The position numbers and the translations under genes were made by a program. Below, piece by piece: positions 52,465 to 62,306 of a DNA stretch of 64,000 nt (positions are counted from its first letter, which is position 1; every line of letters begins with the position of its first letter). The notes beneath the pieces were generated by a model. That model was not told the DNA's origin. It did not search any database and worked only from the letters and a program-made list of their open reading frames with translations. The DNA lies in contig NZ_BBBG01000003.1 in NCBI RefSeq assembly GCF_001315945.1, positions 134,357-198,356 on the forward strand, read 5' to 3'. The stretch is from Methanogenium cariaci JCM 10550 (GTDB lineage Archaea; Halobacteriota; Methanomicrobia; Methanomicrobiales; Methanomicrobiaceae).

Positions 52465-54245
52465 TTAAATATCACCGTAATAGTATTCACCTTTCGCCCG
52501 CTGTTCCCGGTCAAGATAGGATTCCGGTTTGTTTATCCGGGGGGGCCGTCCCGACTGGTCCCGCCGGAAGGTGACATCCAGTCCTTTCAGGAAATGGTTC
52601 ATACCATCTTTCATATCATAGGGTCCATATGCAGCACCACTGACACCGGGTGTTCCGTCAAAGACAAGCATACGTTCACTGATCATATCAACCAGGTAAA
52701 TATCATGATCGATGACAATGATGCCTGCCTCTTTTCCTTCCGCATGCCGGCGCAAAACCCGTGCCAGTTTCACCCGCTGTTCAACATCCAGATGCGCACT
52801 CGGTTCATCAAGAATATAGAGATCAGCATCCTGTGAGAGACACAGTGCGATTGAAACACGCTGCAGTTCTCCACCACTCAGCTGATCTACCGATGACTGA
52901 AGAAGCGGGGGGGCAATGGACAGAGGTTCAATAATTTCATGCTGATAATATGAGGAATCAAACGAACGGCAGGCCTGCTCAGCAGGAATTCTACCGAGAC
53001 CGATGAGTCGGCTTTTACGTACTGCGGTTTGTATGCAATTTTTACGGTTTTATCCATCTCACCGCGGTCCGGTTTTTCAACGCCTGCAAGCAGCTTGGCA
53101 AACGTACTCTTTCCGATACCGTTCGCACCGACAAGGCCCAGCACCTCTCCTGCCAGAATTTCTCCGGCAGAGACACGGAGCGAAAAGGTGTCGCCGTAGT
53201 TCTTTTCCATCTCCGGGAAGGTAATGAGCGTCTGTCGGGCTGCATCATGGGTGTGGAACCGCGTCTCAAAGGTGACCGCATAATCCCTGAACCGCACATT
53301 CTCCTCCGGTAAAAATCCCTCCAGGTACTGATTAATTCCAATTCTCACGCCTTTTGGGCGGGTGATGATGCCGAATACACTGGGTTTACCGTAGGCAACA
53401 TGCACCGTATCCGCAAGCATATCCAGAATGGCAAGGTCGTGTTCAACGATGACGACGGGACGCGTCAATGCAAGTTCCCGTATCAGTCGTGCAGCAGCCA
53501 TTCGCTGATAAATATCCAGGAACGGGGGGGTAATTTCATCAAGGAAATAAAAATCTGCATCACGCGAGAGACAGGCGGTAATAGCAACACGCTGGAGTTC
53601 ACCACCACTCAGTTTACCAATCGGCCGGTCCAGAATTGATTCAAGGCGGAATTCATGAATATAATGATCCAGCATCCCCCCCCGTTCGTCCGTTGATTTC
53701 AGCAGTTCAGCTACTGTTCCCTTAAAGACCTTCGGTATAAAGTCAATGTACTGAGGCTTTAGCGAGGGCTTGACGGACGATTTTGAAACCTGCTGGAGGT
53801 AATCATACAATTCCGTCCCCCCCGTGTACTGTTTTAATATCCCTTCCCAGTTGGAATCATCCTCAGGGTTGCCCAGATTCGGAACCAACTGGCCACACAG
53901 AATCTTGACGGCAGTACTTTTTCCGATACCATTCGCTCCGAGAATCCCGGTTACTTTTCCTTCAACCGGAATCGGGAGTCCATATAATGCAAATCCGTTT
54001 GTTCCATACCGATGCGTGGGATTATCCAGTTCTTCGGGCAGGGTCACAATATCAAGTGCGTCAAACGGACATTTCTTGATACAGATACCACATCCGACAC
54101 AGAGCTCTTCTGATATCACCGCTTTCCCCTGCTCTCCGATGACAATCGTCTCATCACCGGTACGGACACGCGGACAGTACAAAATACATTCTTTGCCACA
54201 CTTTATCGGGTGGCACCGATCACGATGAACAACAGCAATACGCAT
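52465..54245 (-). CDS. rli1: Ribosome recycling ATPase Rli1/ABCE1 (frame broken)
   Basis: Twin-ABC protein that splits ribosomes after termination and rescue. N-terminal ferredoxin-like Fe-S domains (IKCGKECILYCPRVRTG, CVGCGICIKKCPFDAL), first nucleotide-binding domain (GILGANGIGKSTAVKIL, LSGGELQRVAIT) and second (GLVGANGIGKSTFAKLL, SGGELQRVSIALCLS, LDEPSAHLD). The frame breaks near 52976-52984, where one G seems lost. About 590 residues. Acts with Pelota, encoded 2.3 kb away on the other strand. Confidence 0.95.
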
Positions 54246-54259
54246 AGTATATCACAAAA

Positions 54260-54613
54260 TTATTGAATTGTCAGGAGAATTGTCCAGGTGATGAACCAGA
54301 ACGCAAACGCCATAAAACTTTGATAAAACCAGTCTTTTCCGCCCAGTCCGGACACATCCATCTTCATGAGCATGAATATATGTTTCTGGAATACCATCGC
54401 CCCCCCGAGGAGGATGAGCAGTCCGATAACACCCTGGGTCTCATTTTGAATGAGGAGATACGAGAGAATACCTGCAATAATTCCCATAATGCTCGCGATA
54501 CCCGTACGGATAATCCGTTCATTATGCTCTTTTCTCTTTTGTTCTCCGGACTTGACAATTCTTGCCTCAGTTCCGTTGGACACGTTTTCTTCAGTCATCC
54601 TGGCACCAGTCAT
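54260..54613 (-). CDS. EMC6-like membrane protein
   Basis: Protein of 117 residues with a charged N terminus (SGEQKRKEHNERIIRTG), two close hydrophobic helices (SIMGIIAGILSYLLI and VIGLLILLGGAMVF) and a third at the end (SFMAFAFWFITWTILL) after KDWFYQ. Size and helix spacing match archaeal homologues of the ER membrane complex subunit EMC6, which assists insertion of membrane proteins. Family assignment is tentative. It precedes rli1 by 14 bases, as in other methanogens. Confidence 0.5.
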   Translation of the reverse strand: MTGARMTEENVSNGTEARIVKSGEQKRKEHNERIIRTGIASIMGIIAGILSYLLIQNETQGVIGLLILLGGAMVFQKHIFMLMKMDVSGLGGKDWFYQSFMAFAFWFITWTILLTIQ

Positions 54614-54651
54614 TATAATTTTGTCTTAGGACAATATGTAATTTGGTATAA

Positions 54652-56554
54652 ATGGCGAATTTAAAGGGAATGAGTGGGCTTGATATTCATGCCATGGTGT
54701 CAGAGGCCCAGGGGGGTTTCTCCCTTTCTGGGTCGGAAAAACCTACCAATATGATACCGGGATGTTTGGAATCCGTCTCAATGGAGAAGATAAACAAAAA
54801 TTTTCCCTGATTATTGAAATCGGGAAAAGGGTACATTTTACGTCATCACTCCCTGCAGCAACCGCAAATCCGTCAGGATATTCAATGTTTCTGCGAAAAT
54901 ATTGCAATGGCGGAAGAGTGCTTGGCATATCACAGCCGGGGGGGATAGAACGGGTAGTCGATATTGAAATAGGAAAGAGTGGAAAACGGTTTCATTTGAT
55001 TATAGAACTCTTCGATGAAGGGAACATCATCCTGACAGACGGGGGGGATTACACTATAATTCAGCCCCTGAAAAAACATCGGTTCAAAGACCGCAGTATT
55101 TTCGCAGATGAACATACACCCTTGCAACCCATACTGCACCGGCATCTGTTGAAGAATTTACTCCCATTCTTCAGGCTTCAGATGCCGATACCGTCAGGAC
55201 GCTTGCCACACAGTTTCTCATGGGGGGGAAAATTTGCAGAAGAGGCGTGCAGAATTGCTGATGTCAGTAGATCCGAACCGGCCGTTACCGCACCTGCAGA
55301 CCAACTGTTTGCAGCATACCAGACTATTCTGAAGAGAACCGAAGAGGAACGCAGCCCCTGCATCACGAAATCCGGGTGCTGGCCGTTTATTCTGGGAAAT
55401 GAATCCGCAGTAGAGACATTCACGACGTTTCATGAAGCACTTGACCAGTATTATCCCCCCCGCGGAAAGGAGCTGGTTACCCCCCCGCCAAAACCGAAAC
55501 TCACACGGGAAGAAAATATCCGGCTCCGGCAACTGGATGCGATTGCTTCGTTTGAAAAGAAGATCAAGCGATATGAGGTCATTGTTGATGCGATATATAC
55601 GCATTATCCCTTCGTCCAGGAAATTCTGACGACGCTGAAAAGTGCCAGTGCCACTTCCTCCTGGCAGGATATTGAAAAGATCCTGAAAGCGAGCAAGAGC
55701 GATGTAGCTTCTGCCATAAAGAGGATATACCCTGCCGAAGGCGCAATTGACCTTGATATTGATGGGAAAATTGTCAAACTCTTTGTTGAGGAGAGCATTG
55801 AAGCCAACGCCGAACGGTATTACGAACTGGCAAAGAAATTTAAGAGGAAGCGGACGGGTGCATTTGCAGCAATGGAACGCATGGTCATCATCCCCCCAAA
55901 AAGCAGAAAAACGTGATCCCTCTCCGAAAAAAGAAATGGTTCCACCGGTTCCGCTGGTGTTATACCTCTGACGGAGTGCTGATGGTGGGCGGAAAGGATG
56001 CCGGTACCAATGAAGAAGTAGTAAAAAAATACCTCCAGGGGGGGGTGACACCTTTGTCCACGCGGATGTGCACGGCGGCAGTGTCATCATCGTCAAAGGA
56101 GATACCGAAAAGAATGATGAAGTCGCCCAGTTTGCCGTATCATATTCAAATGCCTGGAAAAACGGCAATCTGACCGCCGATGTATATGCTGCGTCACCCA
56201 GTCAGGTGAGCAAGACCCCGGAAACCGGAGAATATGTCTCACGCGGTTCTTTCATTGTCAGGGGGGGAGAACGGACATACACCCGGAATGTCGGCCTTGG
56301 TGTCGCCATTGGTCTGCAGGTAACGCCTGAGTTGGGTGTGATCGGAGGGCCTATCGATGCGGTGAAGAGCAGGCAGAACATTATGTCATCCTTCGTCCGG
56401 GACGCTATGAGCCCAATGACGTGGCCAAAAAGATCCTCAGGATACTCCGGGATAAATATGGGGATGAATGGAAGTCGATGAAAAATGTCCTGAATTCAGA
56501 GAGTATTGCCGCATTTGTCCCACCGGTGGATCTGATATTACTGAAGAGTTATGA
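54652..56554 (+). CDS. rqcH: Ribosome quality control protein RqcH/NEMF family (frame broken)
   Basis: Archaeal homologue of Rqc2/NEMF/RqcH, which binds stalled large subunits. N-terminal NFACT-N domain ([45 protein letters not shown]), a coiled-coil middle ([26 protein letters not shown]) and the C-terminal NFACT-R domain ([34 protein letters not shown]). Four or five frame breaks: near 54711-54716 (six G for four), 55892-55900, 56041-56046, 56380-56400 and 56521. The corrected end [13 protein letters not shown] overlaps the pelA start (ATGA). ATG 54652 gives [13 protein letters not shown]. Confidence 0.88.
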
Positions 56555-57579
56555 AAGCAGAATTCGATGGACTGAAGGGATCTGACGGTGAGATACGGCT
56601 GTTTCCGGAATCAATTGATGATATCTGGCATATCAAACACCTGATCCGGACCGGCGATCTGATTTTTGCAGATACGTTCCGGAGCCTTGATTCCCAGACC
56701 GATAAAACGCGGCCGGAAAAGACCGAAAAAAACCGGTACGGCTGGGCCTCCGGGTGGAGAAGACAGAATTCCACCCGGACACCATCAGGCTGAGAATCTC
56801 CGGAGTGATTGAACAGGGCCCCCCCGACACCGGTTTTTACCACACCATCAATCTTGAACCGGGCCGGGAAGTCTCTGTCATTAAACGATGGACGCAGGTT
56901 GAACGGGAACGAATCGACCGGGCCGTCAGCGTGTCGACCACCGGCATCGTACATATCGTAGCCATCGAGGAAGGGGAGGCACAGATATTCCGTATCCGTC
57001 AGTACGGGCCGGAATATGTGATGACTATCTCTGCCGGAAGCGGAAAACGTGAGGGGGTGGATGCCCGGCATGCGTTTTTTGAAGAAGTCTATCACTCCCT
57101 TTCCACGGTCACCGGATCGATTGTTATTGCGGGACCCGGTTTTGTGAAAGAGGATTTTCTCGCCTATCTCCGGAGAACTAATGCGGATATGGCTGGCCGT
57201 ATGCTGACCGCCGAGACACGCAGGACAGGCCGGGGGTGCGGTGCAGGAAGTGATCGGACAGGGTATGCTGGAACGGATCACGCAGGACCTTCAGCTGGGA
57301 AAAGAGGTCACCCTGATGGAGGAGCTGCTTAAGAGAATGGCGGGTAACGGTCCTGCTGCATACGGTGTTGATGAAGTTACAACCGCAGTTCAGTATGGTG
57401 CCGTATCAGACGTTCTGGTTGTTGACACGAAGATCAGTGAGGATGCGATCAACCGCCTGCTCGAATCTGCCGATGAGATGCGAGCAACGATCACCGTTTT
57501 TTCATCAGAATTTGAACCGGGTAAACAACTGGATGCAATTGGGGGAATTGCCGCAATACTGCGATTTCCCATTCAGTAA
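56551..57579 (+). CDS. pelA: Ribosome rescue protein aPelota (frame broken)
   Basis: Archaeal Pelota, a paralogue of release factor aRF1 that enters the empty A site of stalled ribosomes. Three domains: the SH3-like N-terminal part (EIRLFPESIDDIWHIKHLIRTGD, LRVEKTEFHPDTIRL), the central domain (GIVHIVAIEEGEAQIFRI, FVKEDFLAYL) and the C-terminal domain (AVSDVLVVDTKISED). It lacks the GGQ loop of the release factor, as expected. Frame breaks at 56725-56731, 56819-56825 and 57232-57240. Coupled to rqcH by ATGA overlap. Confidence 0.93.
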
Positions 57580-57584
57580 AAAAA

Positions 57585-58328
57585 TTATTCTTCGGATGAT
57601 TCTTCTGGTTCAGAAGATTCATCTGCTTCTTCAATCTCTTCAGCTTCTTCCGCCTCTACAGGTGCAGCAGGACGTTTGTAGGATTCCTTTAACACGATCT
57701 CGTCAATACCATTGATGAATTCAAAGATCTGGTGCATAAGGATGCCACGGGCCATTCCCCCCCAGCGCTTGTCATAGTTAATGCCCGGAGGCAGAATCAG
57801 GGTAAGAACACCATCGGTGAGTTCAATGTCCATCTCTCTTCCGGTATACAGATCAATAAGACCCTGTACCTGTTCTTCGGGACTCTCGACAACAGCTTCG
57901 ATCTCATATTCGTAGGTAAGTGTCTTACCGGCAAGCACATGGTTAAAGTCGACAACAGCTCTCTTACCAACAACACCGGCAACGATACCTTCCTCGCCGT
58001 CGGATGTGATTCTCATGCCGACCTGAGGTTTCTCGCCGAAGTTTTTGACGGGAGCAGACCGCATCAGTGATTCATCGCGGGGGCCATATGCCTTCTCCGG
58101 AGGAATTTCAACGGTGCCTTTTTCGCCGACTTCTTTGCCGACTAATGCCTCATCGAGACCAGGAATGATGTGCATGCCGCCAAGACGGACGACAATTGGT
58201 TTGTATTCTTTCTTTTCGTTGAAGATACCTGCTTCCGTTGCTTTGTCTGCTTCTGTGGTATCAAAGACGCTACCATCTGATAAGCCGGTAAATCTCAGTT
58301 TAATAAAACTTCCTTCATTAACTACCAT
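57585..58328 (-). CDS. FKBP-type peptidyl-prolyl isomerase, long SlyD type
   Basis: FKBP of about 247 residues. N-terminal FKBP domain with inserted chaperone loop (LRFTGLSDGSVFDTTEA, IIPGLDEALVGKEVGEK, VVDFNHVLAGKTLTYEYEI), an extra C-terminal domain (DIELTDGVLTLILPPG, IFEFINGIDEIVLKESY) and a Glu-rich tail. This long form is typical of archaea. The start at 58328 (MVVNEGSFIKL) fits better than 58337. Frame intact. Convergent with pelA (5 bases). Confidence 0.88.
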   Translation of the reverse strand: MVVNEGSFIKLRFTGLSDGSVFDTTEADKATEAGIFNEKKEYKPIVVRLGGMHIIPGLDEALVGKEVGEKGTVEIPPEKAYGPRDESLMRSAPVKNFGEKPQVGMRITSDGEEGIVAGVVGKRAVVDFNHVLAGKTLTYEYEIEAVVESPEEQVQGLIDLYTGREMDIELTDGVLTLILPPGINYDKRWGGMARGILMHQIFEFINGIDEIVLKESYKRPAAPVEAEEAEEIEEADESSEPEESSEE

Positions 58329-58372
58329 TCGTTTCACCTGTCTATATTTATACGGCGTGTTTACTTAAAATA

Positions 58373-58912
58373 ATGAGTTCCTTAATCGAAGTTGAAACCA
58401 AAATTGCGGTATCAAATCTCCCGGAAATCGCAGACTGTCTGCGCTCTCGGGGAGCAGTCGATCTCGGCAGTTCGGTTCAGCAGGATACCTATCTGAATGC
58501 AACGCACCGGGATTATGCCAAAACCGATGAGGCACTGCGTGTACGCGAGACTGCATCCGGCACTGAGATCACCTACAAAGGCCCGAAATCCCCGGGCAGC
58601 AAGTCAAAGGCACGAACAGAGATTACGCTCTCTGTGGCATCTGCGCCGGATGCCATTGCCCTGCTTACGGCAACCGGTTTTTTCGTGAGTGCCACCGTCA
58701 GAAAGGAGCGGCATGAATTCCAATACGGCGGCACCACCATCGCTCTTGACCGCGTGGAAAATCTGGGCACCTATATTGAAATCGAAGTGTTGACCGACGC
58801 GGATATCGCTGCGGCGGATAAAAAAATTGATGCCGTTAAAAAAGAGCTGAATATTTCCGGGGGGGCACACATCCCTGTATCGTATCTGGAACTATTGCTC
58901 TCTAAAGAGTGA
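58373..58912 (+). CDS. CYTH-domain protein (class IV adenylate cyclase-like)
   Basis: Protein of 179 residues with the CYTH signature EVETKI (ExExK) near the N terminus and a tunnel of charged residues in later strands (ALRVRETASGTEITYKGPK, KARTEITL, RKERHEFQY, ALDRVENLGTYIEIEV). CYTH proteins hydrolyse or cyclise triphosphates; adenylate cyclase, thiamine-triphosphatase or polyphosphatase activity cannot be distinguished. Overlaps the next, oppositely oriented gene by 11 bases. Confidence 0.8.
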   Translation: MSSLIEVETKIAVSNLPEIADCLRSRGAVDLGSSVQQDTYLNATHRDYAKTDEALRVRETASGTEITYKGPKSPGSKSKARTEITLSVASAPDAIALLTATGFFVSATVRKERHEFQYGGTTIALDRVENLGTYIEIEVLTDADIAAADKKIDAVKKELNISGGAHIPVSYLELLLSKE

Positions 58913-59558
58913 CGAATTCCACTTCAATCTCTTTTGCTTCGTCCCCCAGAGTAATCAGCGCGCATTTTCCCTCTGAGGCAGGGCCGGGGTTCACAACCAG
59001 CGTCCCTTCAATCTCAACAACCCCCCCGGTGTGATCATGAATATGACCGCAGCAAACGAGATCAAAATCCTTTAGACTCTCCCGGAAACATCTGCACCCG
59101 ACATGTGTTCCGCCAATATCATCCAGGGTGCAGTAGGGAGGGGGGGCATGGGTGATCAAAATATTATGTACATTCTGGCGTGCTCTCTGTTTTGCCTTCC
59201 CCCCCAGCAGTTCCCCCCCCAGTTCCTCTTCAGAGAGTTCAAACGGTGTGTTAAAGGGGGTCGGGTTTGAACCTCCCACACCGGTAAAGGTTACCTGTCC
59301 TATCTCAAGGGAGGTGCCATGCAGGTTTACTGCGTCAGAATATTCGATGACATCCAGAATCTGCCGGGCATCACAGTTGCCGGGAATCGCAAAACACGGG
59401 ACATCAATCTGTTTAAATACCTCATTGGCTTCCTGAGGATCTCCACAGTCGGTGATATCCCCCCCGGCGATGATCACCATATCCGGAGCCAGTTCCATGA
59501 AATCGGGAATCGTGTCATACTGACCGTGGATATCTGTCAGAAGAAGGATTTTCATCAT
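58902..59558 (-). CDS. Calcineurin-like metallophosphoesterase
   Basis: Protein of 218 residues with the metal-binding motifs of the family: LLTDIHG, AGGDITDCG, PGNCD, ITHAPPP and CCGHIHDH. No signal peptide. The substrate is unknown; the small size suggests the YfcE/MJ0936 type acting on phosphodiesters. Its start overlaps the stop of the radical-SAM gene upstream by four bases. In-frame expansions (LGGELLGG, HAPPPY) come from seven-base runs. Confidence 0.82.
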   Translation of the reverse strand: MMKILLLTDIHGQYDTIPDFMELAPDMVIIAGGDITDCGDPQEANEVFKQIDVPCFAIPGNCDARQILDVIEYSDAVNLHGTSLEIGQVTFTGVGGSNPTPFNTPFELSEEELGGELLGGKAKQRARQNVHNILITHAPPPYCTLDDIGGTHVGCRCFRESLKDFDLVCCGHIHDHTGGVVEIEGTLVVNPGPASEGKCALITLGDEAKEIEVEFVTL

Positions 59559-60694
59559 GATAACTGGTCTTCATGCTCCTTAAAAAACCTTACCTCAGCA
59601 TCAATCCATGAACCGGTTGCCTTTCCGCTTTGTGCCAGCCTTCCCAGTTCTCGCTGTACATCAGGAAGGATGCTGCGTGCCGATGTCCCCCCCGCAAGGG
59701 GCGTCCCCCCCGGAAGCGGGGTGAAATGATGGACGTGCACAATACCCCCCCCGCGGGAAATCTCTTTCATCTGGGTAACGGAGAGCCGCTGTTCGTCATC
59801 GGATTCATAGGGGAGGCCCACAATATAATCGACAATCGGGGTCAGGCCATGGTCTCTGCAACAATCATATGCTGTCATCACGTCCTCTGCCGTGTGACCG
59901 CGCCTGAGCATTTGGAGCACATGATTACTGCCGGACTGCGCACCAAAGTGCACCTTCCGGTTTGCACAGTAGCTCTCAATCAGGTGCAGCGATGCGTCAG
60001 ATATGCACTCGGGCCTCACTTCACTGGGAAACGTCCCGAAAAATATTCTTCGTCCGGTGAGTGATTTGAACAATTGTTCCACTTTGTCAAGGCGCAGATG
60101 AATGCCATCGGACCCATATGCCAATGCGTTCGGTGTGACAAACCGTACGTCACGGAACACACGGGTGGCACGCTCAATATCATCGATTCTGCGGTGATGC
60201 ATATGCCTGCCACACAGCCGCGGCGTCTGGCAGTATCCGCATCCGAACGGACAGCCACGGCTGATTTCCGTATACCCCCCCTTCACCACAGAAAACGGCG
60301 GATAGGAGGAGAGCAGCACCGAATGGTTTGGCATCACGACCTGCTCTTTTGACGCCACTCCGGCAGGCAGTATCTGACTGCCGGACGCAATCATGTTGAT
60401 CAGGGCAGGCATGGTATACTCCCCCCCTTCACCGATCACCACATAATCTGCATACTGCCGCACCTCTTCCCAGCAGGCGGTGGGATGCGGCCCACCGACA
60501 ATGGTGATACATTCAGCATCAGATATTTCATCCCTGAAATGGGGGGGTTCATTAACAGAATTCAGACTGTAACAGGTGATGTCATTTTCTGGTGAACTCA
60601 CTTCATGTAACGTAATGTCGGAGAGTTCACATGCTGCGCTCAGAGCAGCAAACGAATTTTTTGCCCACGGTATGGAGCGCCAGTTTATCTTCAT
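59555..60694 (-). CDS. B12-binding/radical-SAM enzyme (TIGR04013 type)
   Basis: Protein of 379 residues with a degenerate cobalamin-binding-like N terminus (ITIVGGPHPTACWEEVRQYADYVVIGEGE pattern) and a radical-SAM core with the cluster motif CPFGCGYCQTP at about residue 157. The later part (GAQSGSNHVLQMLRRGHTAEDV, VDYIVGLPYE) is as in B12-dependent radical-SAM enzymes. The family is widespread in methanogens without a proven substrate. Frame intact. The neighbouring gene encodes a second radical-SAM enzyme. Confidence 0.78.
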   Translation of the reverse strand: MKINWRSIPWAKNSFAALSAACELSDITLHEVSSPENDITCYSLNSVNEPPHFRDEISDAECITIVGGPHPTACWEEVRQYADYVVIGEGGEYTMPALINMIASGSQILPAGVASKEQVVMPNHSVLLSSYPPFSVVKGGYTEISRGCPFGCGYCQTPRLCGRHMHHRRIDDIERATRVFRDVRFVTPNALAYGSDGIHLRLDKVEQLFKSLTGRRIFFGTFPSEVRPECISDASLHLIESYCANRKVHFGAQSGSNHVLQMLRRGHTAEDVMTAYDCCRDHGLTPIVDYIVGLPYESDDEQRLSVTQMKEISRGGGIVHVHHFTPLPGGTPLAGGTSARSILPDVQRELGRLAQSGKATGSWIDAEVRFFKEHEDQLS

Positions 60695-60705
60695 CAGGGA
60701 AACCC

Positions 60706-61844
60706 TCAGGGAATAATTTCACAGCCGTTAAATTTGGGATGGTCAAACTGTTCGATAGCGATGGTATTGTCCCGGATACACATCATCACGCGGGGGGGCA
60801 GGGCCTGCTGAACTGCTTCCTGAAGCGCCTTTACGCTGCGGTAGATGTCGCTGCAGCCTTCATCCGGCCAGAGATCCATCACATTGGAATACAGGCATCG
60901 CCCCCCCACAGAAATCAAAGAGATCGCATTCGATGCAGTCCCCCGTTGTATACGACCTTCCGCAATCGGTCAGGAGGGTCTTTCCTGATATCGCCACAGT
61001 AATACTCGGTCATCCCGATCATACAGGGACAGGGGGGGCCACCATACCGTCCGGGGGGGTAATGGAATAGTTGGCAAACCCGGATCCGCATTTCAGAACG
61101 GAGAGCCGTTTGCCGTTGATTGCATCCTGCATGGTATCGATGAACGGATACCATCTCAGTACCTCTCCGGTCTCTTCCATGTGAGACACCCACCGCTCCA
61201 TCAGCGGAAGAGTCCGGGAATATAGGAATGATCCACCCAGTCACTGTAGGTGTCACGACAGTAGGTTTCAGAAAAATTGGCATCAAGCTGCCAGTGAACA
61301 GATGGAAACAGTCCATCGGTATCAAATGCAAGATGCATGACATCCCGGTATATGTCGGTCTCTTCTGTCACGGTCATTCTGCCAATGAAATCCGCGGGTA
61401 TCTTCATCGCCTGAATTTTTCTGCAGTTCCCGATGATCTGCTGATAGGTGCCTCTCCCCCCCCGGTTTCGGTCATGAGTTGTTTCCCGTCCGTCAATAGA
61501 GACAATGATTGTCTGCAGACGGTTGAGAATACCGTCAGGCACCTGATCCAAAAGAGTGCCATTGGTATGAAGCATAAACCGGCATCTTCCCGATAATGCC
61601 TCCATGACTGACTGAATCTTGTCAATCGAGAGGAGGGGGGGTTCCCCGCCGTAAAAGGTCAGACAGGGATTTGCGTCCATGCCGATAAACCGGCACAGAT
61701 CCTCAGTTGCATAGGTGATGTCTGACGGAACCTGTCGGGGACGGGGGATCCAGTCGTCAGTATCCGTCTGGGGGGAAATATCCGTCCTTTACAGTATCTG
61801 CAGTTCAGATTACAGACGTCGTTTAACAGGATATAATAATACAC
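60706..61844 (-). CDS. Radical-SAM/SPASM enzyme, AF1577-like (frame broken)
   Basis: Radical-SAM enzyme with cluster motif CNLNCRYCKG right after MYYYILLNDV, TFYGGEPLLSIDKI, LHTNGTLL, TIIVSIDGRETTHDRNRG and a C-terminal Cys-rich auxiliary (SPASM-like) domain (CGSGFANYSITP, APCPCMIG, YYCGDI, CIECDLFDFCG, CLYSNVMDLW). This layout matches the archaeal AF1577 family, proposed to modify peptides. Frame breaks near 61690-61780, 61201, 61050 and 60901-60918. No precursor peptide gene was seen nearby. Confidence 0.7.
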
Positions 61845-61858
61845 GCTGATACCCGGAA

Positions 61859-62269
61859 TTAATTGTCACTGAGGGTAATCTCACCCATACTGCCATCAAC
61901 GGATGCAGAAAATCCTTCTTCCAGCGCTTCAATCGGGGTATCCGGACGGTCGACCATCGGGATCTCAGCGATGATTGCCCCCCCGACAGCGATGATCGGC
62001 TCGGCTTCGGTATTGATGATGGCAGACGGTGCCATATTGTTTCGTCTGAGTGCATAGATGACATACGAACCAACCGTTGACCCTTTTCCATATGGAAAGG
62101 CGAGCACTTTTCCCGCAATTGACTGCCCTTCCAGAGGGTGACCGGATTCAATCACAACACCCGTCTCCGGATCGACTCCTGAAAGAAAGGAGATCGGTTC
62201 ACTGCTGACAAGAACCGCACCGGATCCGATGCCTGCTGAAATGCCGCGTGCCTGAATTGTAATGGACAT
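61859..62269 (-). CDS. Phosphomevalonate dehydratase small subunit (DUF126)
   Basis: DUF126 protein of 136 residues, the small subunit of archaeal phosphomevalonate dehydratase (aconitase-X type), which makes trans-anhydromevalonate 5-phosphate in the archaeal mevalonate route to isoprenoid lipids. Conserved stretches: GIGSGAVLVSSEPISFLSGVD, GHPLEGQSIAGKVLAFPYGKGS, APSAIINTEAEPIIAVG. The start at 62269 (MSITIQARGI) is used; the longer upstream frame is the shadow of the PAN coiled coil. The large subunit is not in this window. Confidence 0.82.
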   Translation of the reverse strand: MSITIQARGISAGIGSGAVLVSSEPISFLSGVDPETGVVIESGHPLEGQSIAGKVLAFPYGKGSTVGSYVIYALRRNNMAPSAIINTEAEPIIAVGGAIIAEIPMVDRPDTPIEALEEGFSASVDGSMGEITLSDN

Positions 62270-62306
62270 ACTACATAAATGTGGTGAGAACCAAGATAAA
62301 TATGAC

